Shown piece by piece: positions 1 through 5,345 of a stretch of DNA of 6,231 nucleotides (position 1 is the stretch's first letter; each line of letters opens with the position of its first letter). Both the position numbers and the translations under genes were made by a program. The notes under the pieces were generated by a model. That model saw only the letters and a list, made by a program, of their open reading frames with translations, made no database searches and had not been told where the DNA came from. The DNA is from Enterococcus hirae ATCC 9790 (lineage in GTDB: Bacteria > Bacillota > Bacilli > Lactobacillales > Enterococcaceae), in the NCBI RefSeq assembly GCF_000271405.2, contig NC_018081.1, positions 1,520,001-1,526,231 of the forward strand, written 5' to 3'.

Positions 1-189
1 TTGCTGGGTAGCTATGTAGGGAAGGGATAAACGCTGAAAGCATCTAAGTGTGAAGCCCACCTCAAGATGAGATTTCCCATTTCTTTAAGAAAGTAAGATC
101 CCTGAGAGATGATCAGGTAGATAGGTCAGGAGTGGAAGTACAGTGATGTATGGAGCGGACTGATACTAATCGATCGAGGACTTAACCAC
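1..189 (+). rRNA. 23S ribosomal RNA, 3' end (partial)
   Basis: This is the last part of the large-subunit rRNA. It is recognised from the conserved 3' stretch that includes GGAGCGGACTGATACTAATC and the terminal CTTAACC at 181-187, which normally pairs with the GGTTAAG at the 23S 5' end. The gene runs in from the left edge of the window. The exact mature 3' end is approximate (188-190). It is followed by a 93-base spacer and then 5S, the usual rrn order in Firmicutes. Confidence 0.97.
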
Positions 190-282
190 ATTGGTAAAGA
201 AAAAAACTCGGTAGAGTTTACGAAATACTTCAAATCCAGTTTTGAGTGAGCAAAAGCAAACTCAATAATGATAACACCACAG
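190..282 (+). other. 23S-5S intergenic spacer
   Basis: This transcribed spacer separates the 23S and 5S genes. It contains an inverted repeat, TTTGAGT near 240 paired with ACTCAA near 260, that could form a processing stem in the precursor. There is no open reading frame or promoter of note. That it serves in precursor rRNA maturation is inferred from its position. Confidence 0.6.
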
Positions 283-398
283 TGTGGTGGCGATAGCGAG
301 AAGGATACACCTGTAACCATGCCGAACACAGAAGTTAAGCTTCTTAGCGCCGATTGTAGTGAGGGGTTGCCCCTTGTGAGAGTAGGACGTCGCCACGC
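283..398 (+). rRNA. rrf: 5S ribosomal RNA
   Basis: This is a complete 5S rRNA of about 116 nt. It starts TGTGGTGGCGATAGCGAGAA and has the universal CCATGCCGAACACAGAAGTT segment (loop B/helix III region). It ends GTAGGACGTCGCCACGC, and the terminal GCCAC pairs with the starting GTGGC. The ends are placed by analogy with enterococcal 5S and could be off by one or two bases. It lies between 23S and tRNA-Asn in the same transcript. Confidence 0.95.
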
Positions 399-463
399 GG
401 TTTATATAAACCCCATAAGTTTATCTTATGTGTGTGTTCGTTGTAAAAAACGAACAAGGTGAT
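399..463 (+). other. 5S-tRNA-Asn spacer with three consecutive hairpins
   Basis: Three perfect inverted repeats follow each other: GGTTTATATAAACC (399-412), CATAAG/CTTATG (414-419 with 425-430), and TGTTCGTT/AACGAACA (435-442 with 449-456). None is followed by a run of T, so they do not look like terminators. They more likely fold as processing stems separating 5S from tRNA-Asn in the precursor. That role is inferred. Confidence 0.55.
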
Positions 464-537
464 TCCGGCATAGCTCAGTTGGTAGTAGCGCATGACTGTT
501 AATCATGATGTCGTAGGTTCGAGTCCTACTGCCGGAG
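464..537 (+). tRNA. tRNA-Asn (anticodon GTT), copy 1
   Basis: This is a 74-nt tRNA. The acceptor stem is TCCGGCA (464-470) with TGCCGGA (530-536), and the discriminator is G. The anticodon stem CATGA/TCATG encloses the loop CTGTTAA, giving anticodon GTT (Asn). The T arm is CGTAGGTTCGAGTCCTACT. CCA is not encoded. It lies 65 bases after 5S with no promoter of its own that I can see, so it is probably cotranscribed with the rRNA operon. It is identical to the copy at 1875-1948. Confidence 0.97.
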
Positions 538-544
538 TATTTAG

Positions 545-573
545 ACACGATAGAATTTCTATCGTGTTTTTTT
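545..573 (+). terminator. Rho-independent terminator of the rRNA operon
   Basis: The stem ACACGATAG (545-553) pairs perfectly with CTATCGTGT (559-567) around a 5-nt loop. It is followed by an uninterrupted T run to 573. It starts seven bases after tRNA-Asn and ends the 23S-5S-tRNA-Asn transcript. Confidence 0.93.
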
Positions 574-786
574 GTCTTTATATATTTTGGGCACAGTATA
601 GGACTAGTTAATTTATCAGTGCGATTGAACAATAGGTTTTTCTTACTGGATGCGATTAGTCTGGTATTTCAAAAGATAACTTTTAACAAAAGGAATAGTT
701 TAGGCGGGAACTGAGCAGATGGTTCGCTTCATAGAAAGAAACGTGCTAGCATCGTAAGGTAATGAGAGTTGGAGGTGGAAGGTAAT

Positions 787-1137
787 ATGTATTTAAAAAT
801 CTCTGAAAAAGCGCAGGAAAGATTAGAAAAGTATATCCAAGAAGGTGCCACCATCATTCTTGACCTAGATGATGGTGTGGGTAAGTATTCTAAGATGGGT
901 GTGTGTTCGTTAGATACGAGCTTCCGTCTATTGTTATTAGCTAGCAAACAAGAGAAAACAGACTATCCAATGAAGATTGACAGTGATATGGGAGCCATTT
1001 ATATCAAAGACTATTCAAAAATGTACATGGATGAAACGATGACGTTAACTTTAGACCCCCGTTTAAATAGTTTTAAACTTGAATCCCCTAGTGGAACTTT
1101 GGATAACCAAGTCCCTCTAGTTGATTTACGCCCTTAA
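787..1137 (+). CDS. HesB/YqkB-like iron-sulfur cluster biosynthesis family protein
   Basis: This 116-aa protein resembles the small HesB/YqkB-type proteins annotated in lactic acid bacteria as 'iron-sulfur cluster biosynthesis family' (FeS_biosyn fold). It opens with the typical MYLKISEKAQERLEKYI, where the N-terminal strand and helix hold the conserved 'isekA...L' pattern. A beta-rich core with an acidic DLDDGVG segment (residues 26-32) follows. True A-type scaffold proteins carry three cysteines, including a C-terminal CGC. Here the only cysteine is Cys40, so classical cluster carriage is doubtful and the function is unknown. I chose ATG 787 because GGAGGTGG (771-778) lies at a workable distance upstream. 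A TTG at 769 is in frame but overlaps that ribosome-binding site. The gene appears monocistronic between the rRNA terminator and a repeat-rich gap. I see no convincing promoter in 575-770. Confidence 0.82.
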   Translation: MYLKISEKAQERLEKYIQEGATIILDLDDGVGKYSKMGVCSLDTSFRLLLLASKQEKTDYPMKIDSDMGAIYIKDYSKMYMDETMTLTLDPRLNSFKLESPSGTLDNQVPLVDLRP

Positions 1138-1146
1138 AGACATGCA

Positions 1147-1188
1147 GTTGTGACAGCAGTGTTTAGCACTGAGAAATAAGCTGGAGAA
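1147..1188 (+). repeat. Dispersed intergenic repeat, segment A
   Basis: This 42-base segment matches 5368-5409 at 33 of 42 positions without gaps. The shared core includes GAAATAAGC followed by nGGA, and AGTGTnTAGC. It lies 10 bases after the stop of the HesB-like gene. Its right part is also the left arm of the 23-bp inverted repeat at 1174-1232. Confidence 0.65.
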
Positions 1189-1232
1189 TCCAAAAATAGT
1201 TCTTCTTATTTTTTGGATTCTCCAGCTTATTT
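1174..1232 (+). repeat. Perfect 23-bp inverted repeat (large hairpin)
   Basis: Bases 1174-1196 (AAATAAGCTGGAGAATCC plus five A) are the exact reverse complement of 1210-1232, with a 13-nt loop. The short T run (1230-1233) after the stem makes it a possible, though not ideal, terminator for the HesB-like gene. The arms match the dispersed repeat in opposite orientations, so the hairpin probably arose from two inverted repeat copies. Confidence 0.85.
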
Positions 1233-1254
1233 TCGATACTACTTGGAACATCGT
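1221..1254 (-). repeat. Dispersed intergenic repeat, segment B (inverted, shortened)
   Basis: Read on the minus strand, this segment has ACGATGTTCCAA and then AAATAAGCTGGA. These are the same two blocks that flank the repeat at 5346-5409 (12/12 and 11/12 matches). The blocks are closer together here, about 34 bases overall against 61, so the middle of the element appears to be missing. Confidence 0.55.
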
Positions 1255-1410
1255 AGATCAGAGGATGCGAAAAGAGCGTTTTGATCTGAGCGCTCACTAA
1301 GTAGAAACTGCGATGAGTAATTGCAGGGCCAATAAGGATGGGGATCTTGAAACAGCTTCTCATATTATGAAAAATTCAGGCTTATTGCAAGGAGTGGTTG
1401 ATTGAACACT

Positions 1411-1470
1411 GTTTACTCGTTATTAGAGTAAACGTAAGATTTATATCTAAGGCTCTAGTCCTTTACGTTT
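1411..1470. repeat. Two overlapping, mutually exclusive hairpins
   Basis: GTTTACTC (1411-1418) pairs with GAGTAAAC (1426-1433). AAACGTAA (1430-1437) can instead pair with TTACGTTT (1463-1470). The two stems share 1430-1433, so both cannot form fully at once. There is no gene directly downstream on the plus strand, so a regulatory role is not supported by context. Confidence 0.5.
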
Positions 1471-1544
1471 ATTTACAACTATCTATTCATTACAGCTTAG
1501 TTTTATTAGCTATAAAATCATATAGTATTTAAAAAAATGAAGAT

Positions 1545-1586
1545 AAAAAACAACGTAACCTTATTGTTAAAACAACAGGTTACGTT
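1545..1586 (-). terminator. Rho-independent terminator of tRNA-Thr
   Basis: Read on the minus strand, AACGTAACC (1586-1578) pairs perfectly with GGTTACGTT (1560-1552). Six T follow after one base (1550-1545). It lies 9 bases downstream of the 3' end of tRNA-Thr. Confidence 0.88.
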
Positions 1587-1595
1587 ATCTAAGTA

Positions 1596-1668
1596 AGCCA
1601 CTTGCCGGGCTTGAACCGGCGACCTCTTCCTTACCATGGAAGCGCTCTACCAACTGAGCTAAAGCGGC
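1596..1668 (-). tRNA. tRNA-Thr (anticodon GGT)
   Basis: This is a 73-nt tRNA on the minus strand. The acceptor stem is GCCGCTT (1668-1662) with AAGTGGC (1603-1597), containing one G-T pair, and the discriminator is T. The D arm includes TAGCTCAGTTGGTAGAGC. The anticodon stem CTTCC/GGAAG encloses the loop ATGGTAA, giving anticodon GGT (Thr). The T arm has GCCGGTTCAAGCCCGGC. CCA is not encoded. It is a single-gene unit with its own promoter and terminator, transcribed away from the second tRNA-Asn. Confidence 0.97.
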
Positions 1669-1690
1669 ATGATTTCTTAATACAAGTAAT

Positions 1691-1719
1691 AGAATAACGA
1701 AAATAATCAATTTTGTCAA
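1691..1719 (-). promoter_or_regulatory. Sigma-A type promoter of tRNA-Thr
   Basis: On the minus strand there is a perfect -35 box TTGACA (1719-1714), a 17-base spacer and a -10 box TATTCT (1696-1691). The predicted start is near 1684, about 16 bases before the tRNA. The consensus -35 fits a strongly expressed stable-RNA gene. Confidence 0.85.
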
Positions 1720-1746
1720 TATCTAAAACAAAAAAATTTGGTTTCA

Positions 1747-1762
1747 TAGGATGATCATTCTA
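1747..1762. repeat. Near-perfect palindrome between divergent tRNA promoters
   Basis: The 16-base TAGGATGATCATTCTA is symmetric about its centre except for one G-T position. It lies in the AT-rich gap between the tRNA-Thr promoter (minus) and the second tRNA-Asn promoter (plus). It has an operator-like shape, but it is 28 and 69 bases from the two promoters and no regulator can be named. Confidence 0.4.
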
Positions 1763-1830
1763 AATTGTATAAATAACAAATTTTGTGCAGTGATTTTTGT
1801 GAAAAAACAAAAAAATATGTAAAAAAAGTA

Positions 1831-1859
1831 TTGCGTTATTTAAGATAAATTGATATTAT
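1831..1859 (+). promoter_or_regulatory. Promoter of the second tRNA-Asn
   Basis: The -35-like TTGCGT (1831-1836), a 17-base spacer and the -10 TATTAT (1854-1859) are present. A TG one base before the -10 (1851-1852) makes it an extended -10. The predicted start is near 1866, nine bases before the tRNA. Confidence 0.82.
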
Positions 1860-1874
1860 ATACATGTACTTGAT

Positions 1875-1948
1875 TCCGGCATAGCTCAGTTGGTAGTAGC
1901 GCATGACTGTTAATCATGATGTCGTAGGTTCGAGTCCTACTGCCGGAG
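1875..1948 (+). tRNA. tRNA-Asn (anticodon GTT), copy 2
   Basis: This 74-nt tRNA is identical to the copy at 464-537: same acceptor stem, anticodon loop CTGTTAA and T arm. Identity continues four bases upstream and two bases downstream (1871-1950 equals 460-539, 80 bases). Unlike copy 1, which depends on the rRNA operon, it has a dedicated promoter and a terminator. It therefore provides Asn-tRNA independently of rRNA control. Confidence 0.97.
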
Positions 1949-1954
1949 TACTTC

Positions 1955-1983
1955 AACCACAGCCTCTAAGCTGTGGTTTTTTT
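1955..1983 (+). terminator. Rho-independent terminator after the second tRNA-Asn
   Basis: The stem AACCACAGC (1955-1963) pairs perfectly with GCTGTGGTT (1970-1978) around a 6-nt loop, followed by T through 1983. It begins six bases after the tRNA. Its T run also forms the outer edge of the next inverted repeat (1978-2017). Confidence 0.92.
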
Positions 1984-2017
1984 GTTATTCTCAAAAACTT
2001 TTGAGAATAACAAAAAA
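1978..2017. repeat. Long inverted repeat sharing the terminator T-tract
   Basis: GTTATTCTCAAAA (1984-1996) is the exact reverse complement of TTTTGAGAATAAC (1999-2011). The flanking T6 (1978-1983) and A6 (2012-2017) extend the pairing to 19 bp. The left arm uses the T-tract of the tRNA-Asn terminator. It may act as a second barrier between the tRNA and pepC. Confidence 0.75.
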
Positions 2018-2071
2018 GGGTTGTCGTGAGGGGGATTCAGTCGATTTGTTGTAACGATTAAAAGTGAGTCG

Positions 2072-2100
2072 TTGTATTTCAAACCACTTAAGGGTAGAAT
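2072..2100 (+). promoter_or_regulatory. Promoter of pepC
   Basis: The -35-like TTGTAT (2072-2077), a 17-base spacer and the -10 TAGAAT (2095-2100) are present. The predicted start near 2107 leaves a leader of about 27 bases that holds the AAGGA ribosome-binding site (2122-2126). Confidence 0.65.
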
Positions 2101-2133
2101 TAAAGATATATTTTTGATTGGAAGGATGATTGG

Positions 2134-3462
2134 ATGAAAGCTATTACACCTGAAATGACGAAAAAATTTGCAAAAGGTTTTGAAGAAAACAACAAGCAAC
2201 AAGCTCTACAAAGAGCGGTAGTAAAAAATGGGATCACCGCTTCTGCTGAAAATGTGGCTGCCCATGTGTCTAATACACCGGTTTTTTCAATTGATTTATC
2301 AACGGGAAAGGTTTCAAATCAGAAACAATCTGGTCGTTGCTGGATGTTTGCAGCATTAAATACTTTCCGACATAAATTGCTCAATCAATTCCATTTGAAA
2401 GAATTTGAATTATCACAAAACTATACGTTTTTCTGGGACAAATATGAAAAAGCTAATTATTTTTATGAAAATATTATCGCAACAGGGAATGATGCCTTAG
2501 ATAGCCGAAAAGTAGCCTTTTTATTAACAACCCCACAACAAGATGGCGGACAATGGGATATGATCGTTTCCCTCTTCCAGAAATATGGTGTAGTTCCTAA
2601 ATCTGTTATGCCAGAAAGTGCAAATAGCTCAAATTCACGAGATTTAAATAATTACTTGAATAAATTGTTGCGTAAAGATGCGACGGTCTTACGTGAAATG
2701 ATTGCTGGTGGTGAAACTGCTGAAGCGATTCAAGCAAAAAAAGAGGAAATGCTAGAAGGAATCTATCAATTTTTAGCCATCTCCTTAGGAACACCACCAA
2801 AAGAATTTGATTTTGAATACCGTGACGAAGAAAACAATTATCATATTGACCAACAGCTTACACCTCAACTCTTTTATGATAAATATATTGGTGTAAAACT
2901 AGATGATTACGTTAGCATCATCAATGCACCGACAAAAGACAAACCTTTTGATCGTTCTTACACTGTAGAAATGTTAGGGAATGTGGTTGGCGGGAAAGAA
3001 GTTCGTTATTTGAACGTAGATATGTCAACGTTTAAACAGTTGGCTATTGCCCAACTGGAACAAGGAGAGTCTGTTTGGTTTGGTTGTGATGTCGGACAAT
3101 CTTCAACTAGAGATAGTGGGGTCATGGCACTGGATGTTTACGACATGGATGACTTATTCGATGTAGATTTTACGATGACTAAAGCACAACGTTTAGATTA
3201 TGGTGAAAGCTTAATGACCCACGCGATGGTATTGACGGGAGTCGATCTTGTTGATGGGAAATCAACGAAATGGAAAGTCGAAAATAGCTGGGGAGAAAAA
3301 GTTGGCAATAAAGGATTTTTTGTAATGAGTGACGATTGGATGAACGAATACACGTATCAAATCGTTGTTCGCAAAGATTTGTTGTCGAAAGAGCAACTCC
3401 AAGCCTTCAATGAAGAACCAATCGTTTTAGCTCCTTGGGATCCAATGGGCGCATTGGCTTAA
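2134..3462 (+). CDS. pepC: Aminopeptidase C (cysteine aminopeptidase, bleomycin hydrolase family C1B)
   Basis: PepC is a cytoplasmic papain-like aminopeptidase, typically a homohexamer, that removes N-terminal residues from peptides during the use of imported peptides. The 442-aa length is normal for the family. Papain-type residues are visible. Gln63 forms the oxyanion hole and Cys69 is the nucleophile in NQKQSGRCWMFAALN. His363 is in SLMTHAMVLTG, and Asn384 is in KVENSWGEKVGNKGFF. The C-terminus ends MGALA; in this family the C-terminal arm reaches into the active-site cleft and enforces aminopeptidase action. There is no signal peptide. ATG 2134 is chosen because AAGGA lies 7 bases upstream and the family N-terminus (ITPEMTKKFAKGFEEN) follows. 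The gene is monocistronic, with a promoter at 2072-2100 and a terminator at 3551-3612. Confidence 0.98.
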   Translation: MKAITPEMTKKFAKGFEENNKQQALQRAVVKNGITASAENVAAHVSNTPVFSIDLSTGKVSNQKQSGRCWMFAALNTFRHKLLNQFHLKEFELSQNYTFFWDKYEKANYFYENIIATGNDALDSRKVAFLLTTPQQDGGQWDMIVSLFQKYGVVPKSVMPESANSSNSRDLNNYLNKLLRKDATVLREMIAGGETAEAIQAKKEEMLEGIYQFLAISLGTPPKEFDFEYRDEENNYHIDQQLTPQLFYDKYIGVKLDDYVSIINAPTKDKPFDRSYTVEMLGNVVGGKEVRYLNVDMSTFKQLAIAQLEQGESVWFGCDVGQSSTRDSGVMALDVYDMDDLFDVDFTMTKAQRLDYGESLMTHAMVLTGVDLVDGKSTKWKVENSWGEKVGNKGFFVMSDDWMNEYTYQIVVRKDLLSKEQLQAFNEEPIVLAPWDPMGALA

Positions 3463-3550
3463 AAAAACTGATTCTACTCAAAGTATGAAGAAAATAGACG
3501 AATTGGTGTTTCAGATTACTGAAAAAGAAAGTAAATGAGGGATTGAAAGA

Positions 3551-3612
3551 AAGAGAGGTTAGTCTTCGAAATTAGTAGGATTGCTAATTCTGAAAGAAGC
3601 CTCTCTTTTTTT
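3551..3612 (+). terminator. Terminator of pepC (branched stem)
   Basis: AAGAGAGG (3551-3558) pairs with CCTCTCTT (3600-3607), continuing through T-G and T-A pairs toward GTCTTC/GAAAGA. Inside is a second hairpin, AATTAG (3570-3575) with CTAATT (3584-3589). Seven T (3606-3612) follow. It lies about 90 bases after the pepC stop. Confidence 0.85.
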
Positions 3613-3690
3613 GTCTATAAATATGAGCAATGGACTTTTACTGTTGAACAAAGAGTTACTAGACTCATTTTCTTTGTTTTAGATTCTCTG

Positions 3691-3699
3691 TGATATAAT
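3691..3699 (+). promoter_or_regulatory. Extended -10 promoter of the kinase-thioesterase operon
   Basis: A consensus TATAAT (3694-3699) is preceded by TG one base upstream (3691-3692), giving an extended -10 element. No good -35 box is found at the usual distance, which is tolerated by extended -10 promoters. The predicted start is near 3706, giving a leader of about 39 bases with AAGGAGGAG at 3731-3739. Confidence 0.8.
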
Positions 3700-3744
3700 G
3701 ATAGCTAACAAATAGGTTGGAAAAGCATGTAAGGAGGAGTAGAG

Positions 3745-4578
3745 ATGAATATTCAGTCGGTGTTAGCAGAAATCCAATTAGAAGGCAAAGTGATACCTAT
3801 CACTGGTGGGGACGTTAATCAAACGTATCGAATTGAAGAGCAAAATAAATCATATTTCTTAAAGCTTCATCCTAATATTGGAAAGTCTTTTTTTGAAGCG
3901 GAAGTGGATGGGTTAAAAGAACTAGCTCCCTACGTTCGAGTACCTGAAACTTACATGCTGGGTGAACAAAAAGATGGTGCCTATCTTTTGATGGAATGGA
4001 TCGAACCTGGCAAAGGAGATCAAAAAGATCTAGCCGTTTCTTTGGCGAAATTGCACAAGGTAACCGCTCCTCAATTTGGGTATCGAAAGGATAACTATTT
4101 AGGGACCGTTCCGCAATTCAATCATGTGGAAGAAGATTGGTGGCTTTTCTTCTTTAAAAATCGTCTAGAAAGTCAAATTGCTTTGGCACAAAAAAACAAC
4201 CATTGGAATCAAAACCGCCAAGAAACATTTATTTCTTTTAAGCAATACGTGTTAGAAAACTTTAGTGATAAAAAGATTGTCCCTAGCCTCTTGCATGGCG
4301 ACTTGTGGAGTGGTAATGTGTTCTTTGATCAGCAAGGAGAACCAGTCTTCGTTGATCCAGCCGTTTCTTACGGTGATCGTGAGCAGGACATAGCTATGAG
4401 CCAGCTGTTTGGTGGGTTTCGTCCAGAGTTTTTACAAAGTTATCAAATGGTCTATCCTTTGGAAAAAAATTGGGAAAAGCGATTGCCGATTTACCAGTTA
4501 TATTATTTGTTAGCCCATCTAAATATGTTTGGGGAAAGTTATGGTTCACAAGTGGATCAATTATTAGCGAAAAGATAA
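3745..4578 (+). CDS. Fructosamine kinase family protein (protein-ribulosamine/fructosamine 3-kinase-like)
   Basis: This 277-aa protein belongs to the fructosamine kinase family, which shares the aminoglycoside phosphotransferase/protein kinase-like fold. Characterised members use ATP to phosphorylate the sugar part of glycated amines (ribulosamines, fructosamines), which destabilises the adduct and reverses glycation. The N-lobe has GGDVNQTYRI (residues 21-30), the family's nucleotide-loop motif, and Lys40 in YFLKLH as the probable ATP lysine. The C-lobe has HGDLWSGN (184-191), with Asp186 as the likely catalytic base and Asn191 as a metal ligand. VDPA follows with Asp204 as the second metal ligand, then the family pattern YGDREQDIAMSQLFGGF. 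The C-terminal YQLYYLLAHLNMFG is also typical. It is cytoplasmic, with no signal peptide. ATG 3745 follows an excellent ribosome-binding site by 7 bases. It is the first gene of an operon with the thioesterase. The true substrate is unknown. Confidence 0.92.
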   Translation: MNIQSVLAEIQLEGKVIPITGGDVNQTYRIEEQNKSYFLKLHPNIGKSFFEAEVDGLKELAPYVRVPETYMLGEQKDGAYLLMEWIEPGKGDQKDLAVSLAKLHKVTAPQFGYRKDNYLGTVPQFNHVEEDWWLFFFKNRLESQIALAQKNNHWNQNRQETFISFKQYVLENFSDKKIVPSLLHGDLWSGNVFFDQQGEPVFVDPAVSYGDREQDIAMSQLFGGFRPEFLQSYQMVYPLEKNWEKRLPIYQLYYLLAHLNMFGESYGSQVDQLLAKR

Positions 4579-4593
4579 GAGGAGGGTGTTTTT

Positions 4594-5331
4594 TTGGCAA
4601 AGAGATATACAAAAAAACATGAAGTTTCATATTATGAATGTGACATTAATCAGACCATGACATTTCCATCAATGTTAGGAATCGTGATCAAGACATCGGA
4701 AGATCAAAGTGATGCGCTTGATTGTGGTAGTAAATTTGTCAATAGTTTTGGACTGACTTGGGTCATTACCAATTATTCAATGACAATCACTCGTTTGCCA
4801 AAAGTAGGAGAGACGATTTCTATAACAACACAAGCCATGGAGTACAATAAATTCTTTTGTTATCGTAATTTTTGGATTCATGATGAAGAAGGCACAGAAC
4901 TGGTGAAAATAGAATCAGTTTTTGTATTAATGGATTTTGTGAATCGGAAAATGAGTAGTGTCAATGAGGAAATTATTGCGCCGTTTGAAAGCGAAAAAAT
5001 CAAAAAAATCAAACGGCAAGAAAAAATAGAAAAGATCGAATCGGGCATGATGTTACCTTATCGCGTGCGTTTCTATGATATCGATAGTAACCAACATGTG
5101 AACAATGCCATGTATTTCAACTGGATTATTGATGTCTTAGGCTATGATTTCTTGACGACACATGTACCAGAAAAAGTTTTGATCCGTTTTGACAAAGAAG
5201 TGGAATATGGCAATGAAATTGAAAGTCATTATGAACAAGTAGAGATGGAACATGGTGTGAAAACAAGACATGAAATCAGAATGCAAGAACAACTCTATTG
5301 TGAAGCAAATATCACTTGGAAAAATAAATAA
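4594..5331 (+). CDS. Acyl-ACP thioesterase (FatA/FatB-type)
   Basis: This 245-aa double hot-dog thioesterase hydrolyses acyl-acyl carrier protein to free fatty acid and ACP, so it can drain acyl chains from fatty acid synthesis. The first hot-dog domain spans about residues 5-130. A lysine-rich linker (about 134-148) leads to the second, from about 153 to the end. The catalytic region is YDIDSNQHVNNAMYFNW, which matches plant DLDVNQHVNN. Asp164, Asn166 and His168 are the expected active-site residues, and Glu202 in FDKEVEYG is the likely acidic partner. The start is TTG 4594: GGAGG (4581-4585) sits 8 bases upstream and no upstream ATG fits. The start is 15 bases after the kinase stop, so the two are almost certainly cotranscribed. 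The terminator is at 5425-5474. Chain-length preference cannot be read from the sequence. Confidence 0.94.
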   Translation: MAKRYTKKHEVSYYECDINQTMTFPSMLGIVIKTSEDQSDALDCGSKFVNSFGLTWVITNYSMTITRLPKVGETISITTQAMEYNKFFCYRNFWIHDEEGTELVKIESVFVLMDFVNRKMSSVNEEIIAPFESEKIKKIKRQEKIEKIESGMMLPYRVRFYDIDSNQHVNNAMYFNWIIDVLGYDFLTTHVPEKVLIRFDKEVEYGNEIESHYEQVEMEHGVKTRHEIRMQEQLYCEANITWKNK

Positions 5332-5345
5332 ACAGCTAATAGCAA

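Larger units (their letters stand above)
1138..1544. other. Repeat-rich stretch without a convincing gene
   Basis: About 400 bases separate the HesB-like gene from the tRNA-Thr terminator. They hold a small CAGTG/CACTG hairpin (1157-1171), a perfect 23-bp inverted repeat (1174-1232), and AGATCA/TGATCT with CTACTT/AAGTAG potential stems (about 1239-1304). Two overlapping hairpins follow at 1411-1470. A 30-codon frame at 1313-1405 has no ribosome-binding site and no recognised similarity. CAGTGTT at 1157-1163 is the reverse complement of AACACTG at 1405-1411, so the segment between could be a small non-autonomous repeat unit, but seven bases is weak support. The part after 1471 is AT-rich and featureless. 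Confidence 0.5.

Noticed and set aside
126..462. Open frames across 23S and 5S on both strands (126-329 minus, 268-462 plus)
   Set aside because: They lie within rRNA genes and their spacers, and have no ribosome-binding site or protein similarity.
426..632. Minus-strand 68-codon frame over tRNA-Asn
   Set aside because: It is antisense to the tRNA and its terminator; the peptide only reflects the tRNA sequence.
575..770. Promoter or riboswitch upstream of the HesB-like gene
   Set aside because: No -10/-35 pair with acceptable match and spacing, and no leader terminator or known aptamer pattern could be found.
769..786. TTG 769 as the start of the HesB-like gene
   Set aside because: It overlaps the GGAGGTGG ribosome-binding site that serves ATG 787, and the family N-terminus begins at 787.
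1163..1363. Minus-strand 66-codon frame in the repeat-rich gap
   Set aside because: It runs through the 23-bp inverted repeat, and the peptide resembles no family I know.
3485..3538. 17-codon frame (MKKIDELVFQITEKESK) between pepC and its terminator
   Set aside because: It has no ribosome-binding site and no recognised similarity; probably chance in AT-rich sequence.
3551..3612. T-box or riboswitch ahead of the kinase operon
   Set aside because: The branched stem ends in a T-tract and lies upstream of the operon's own extended -10 promoter, so it is best read as the pepC terminator.
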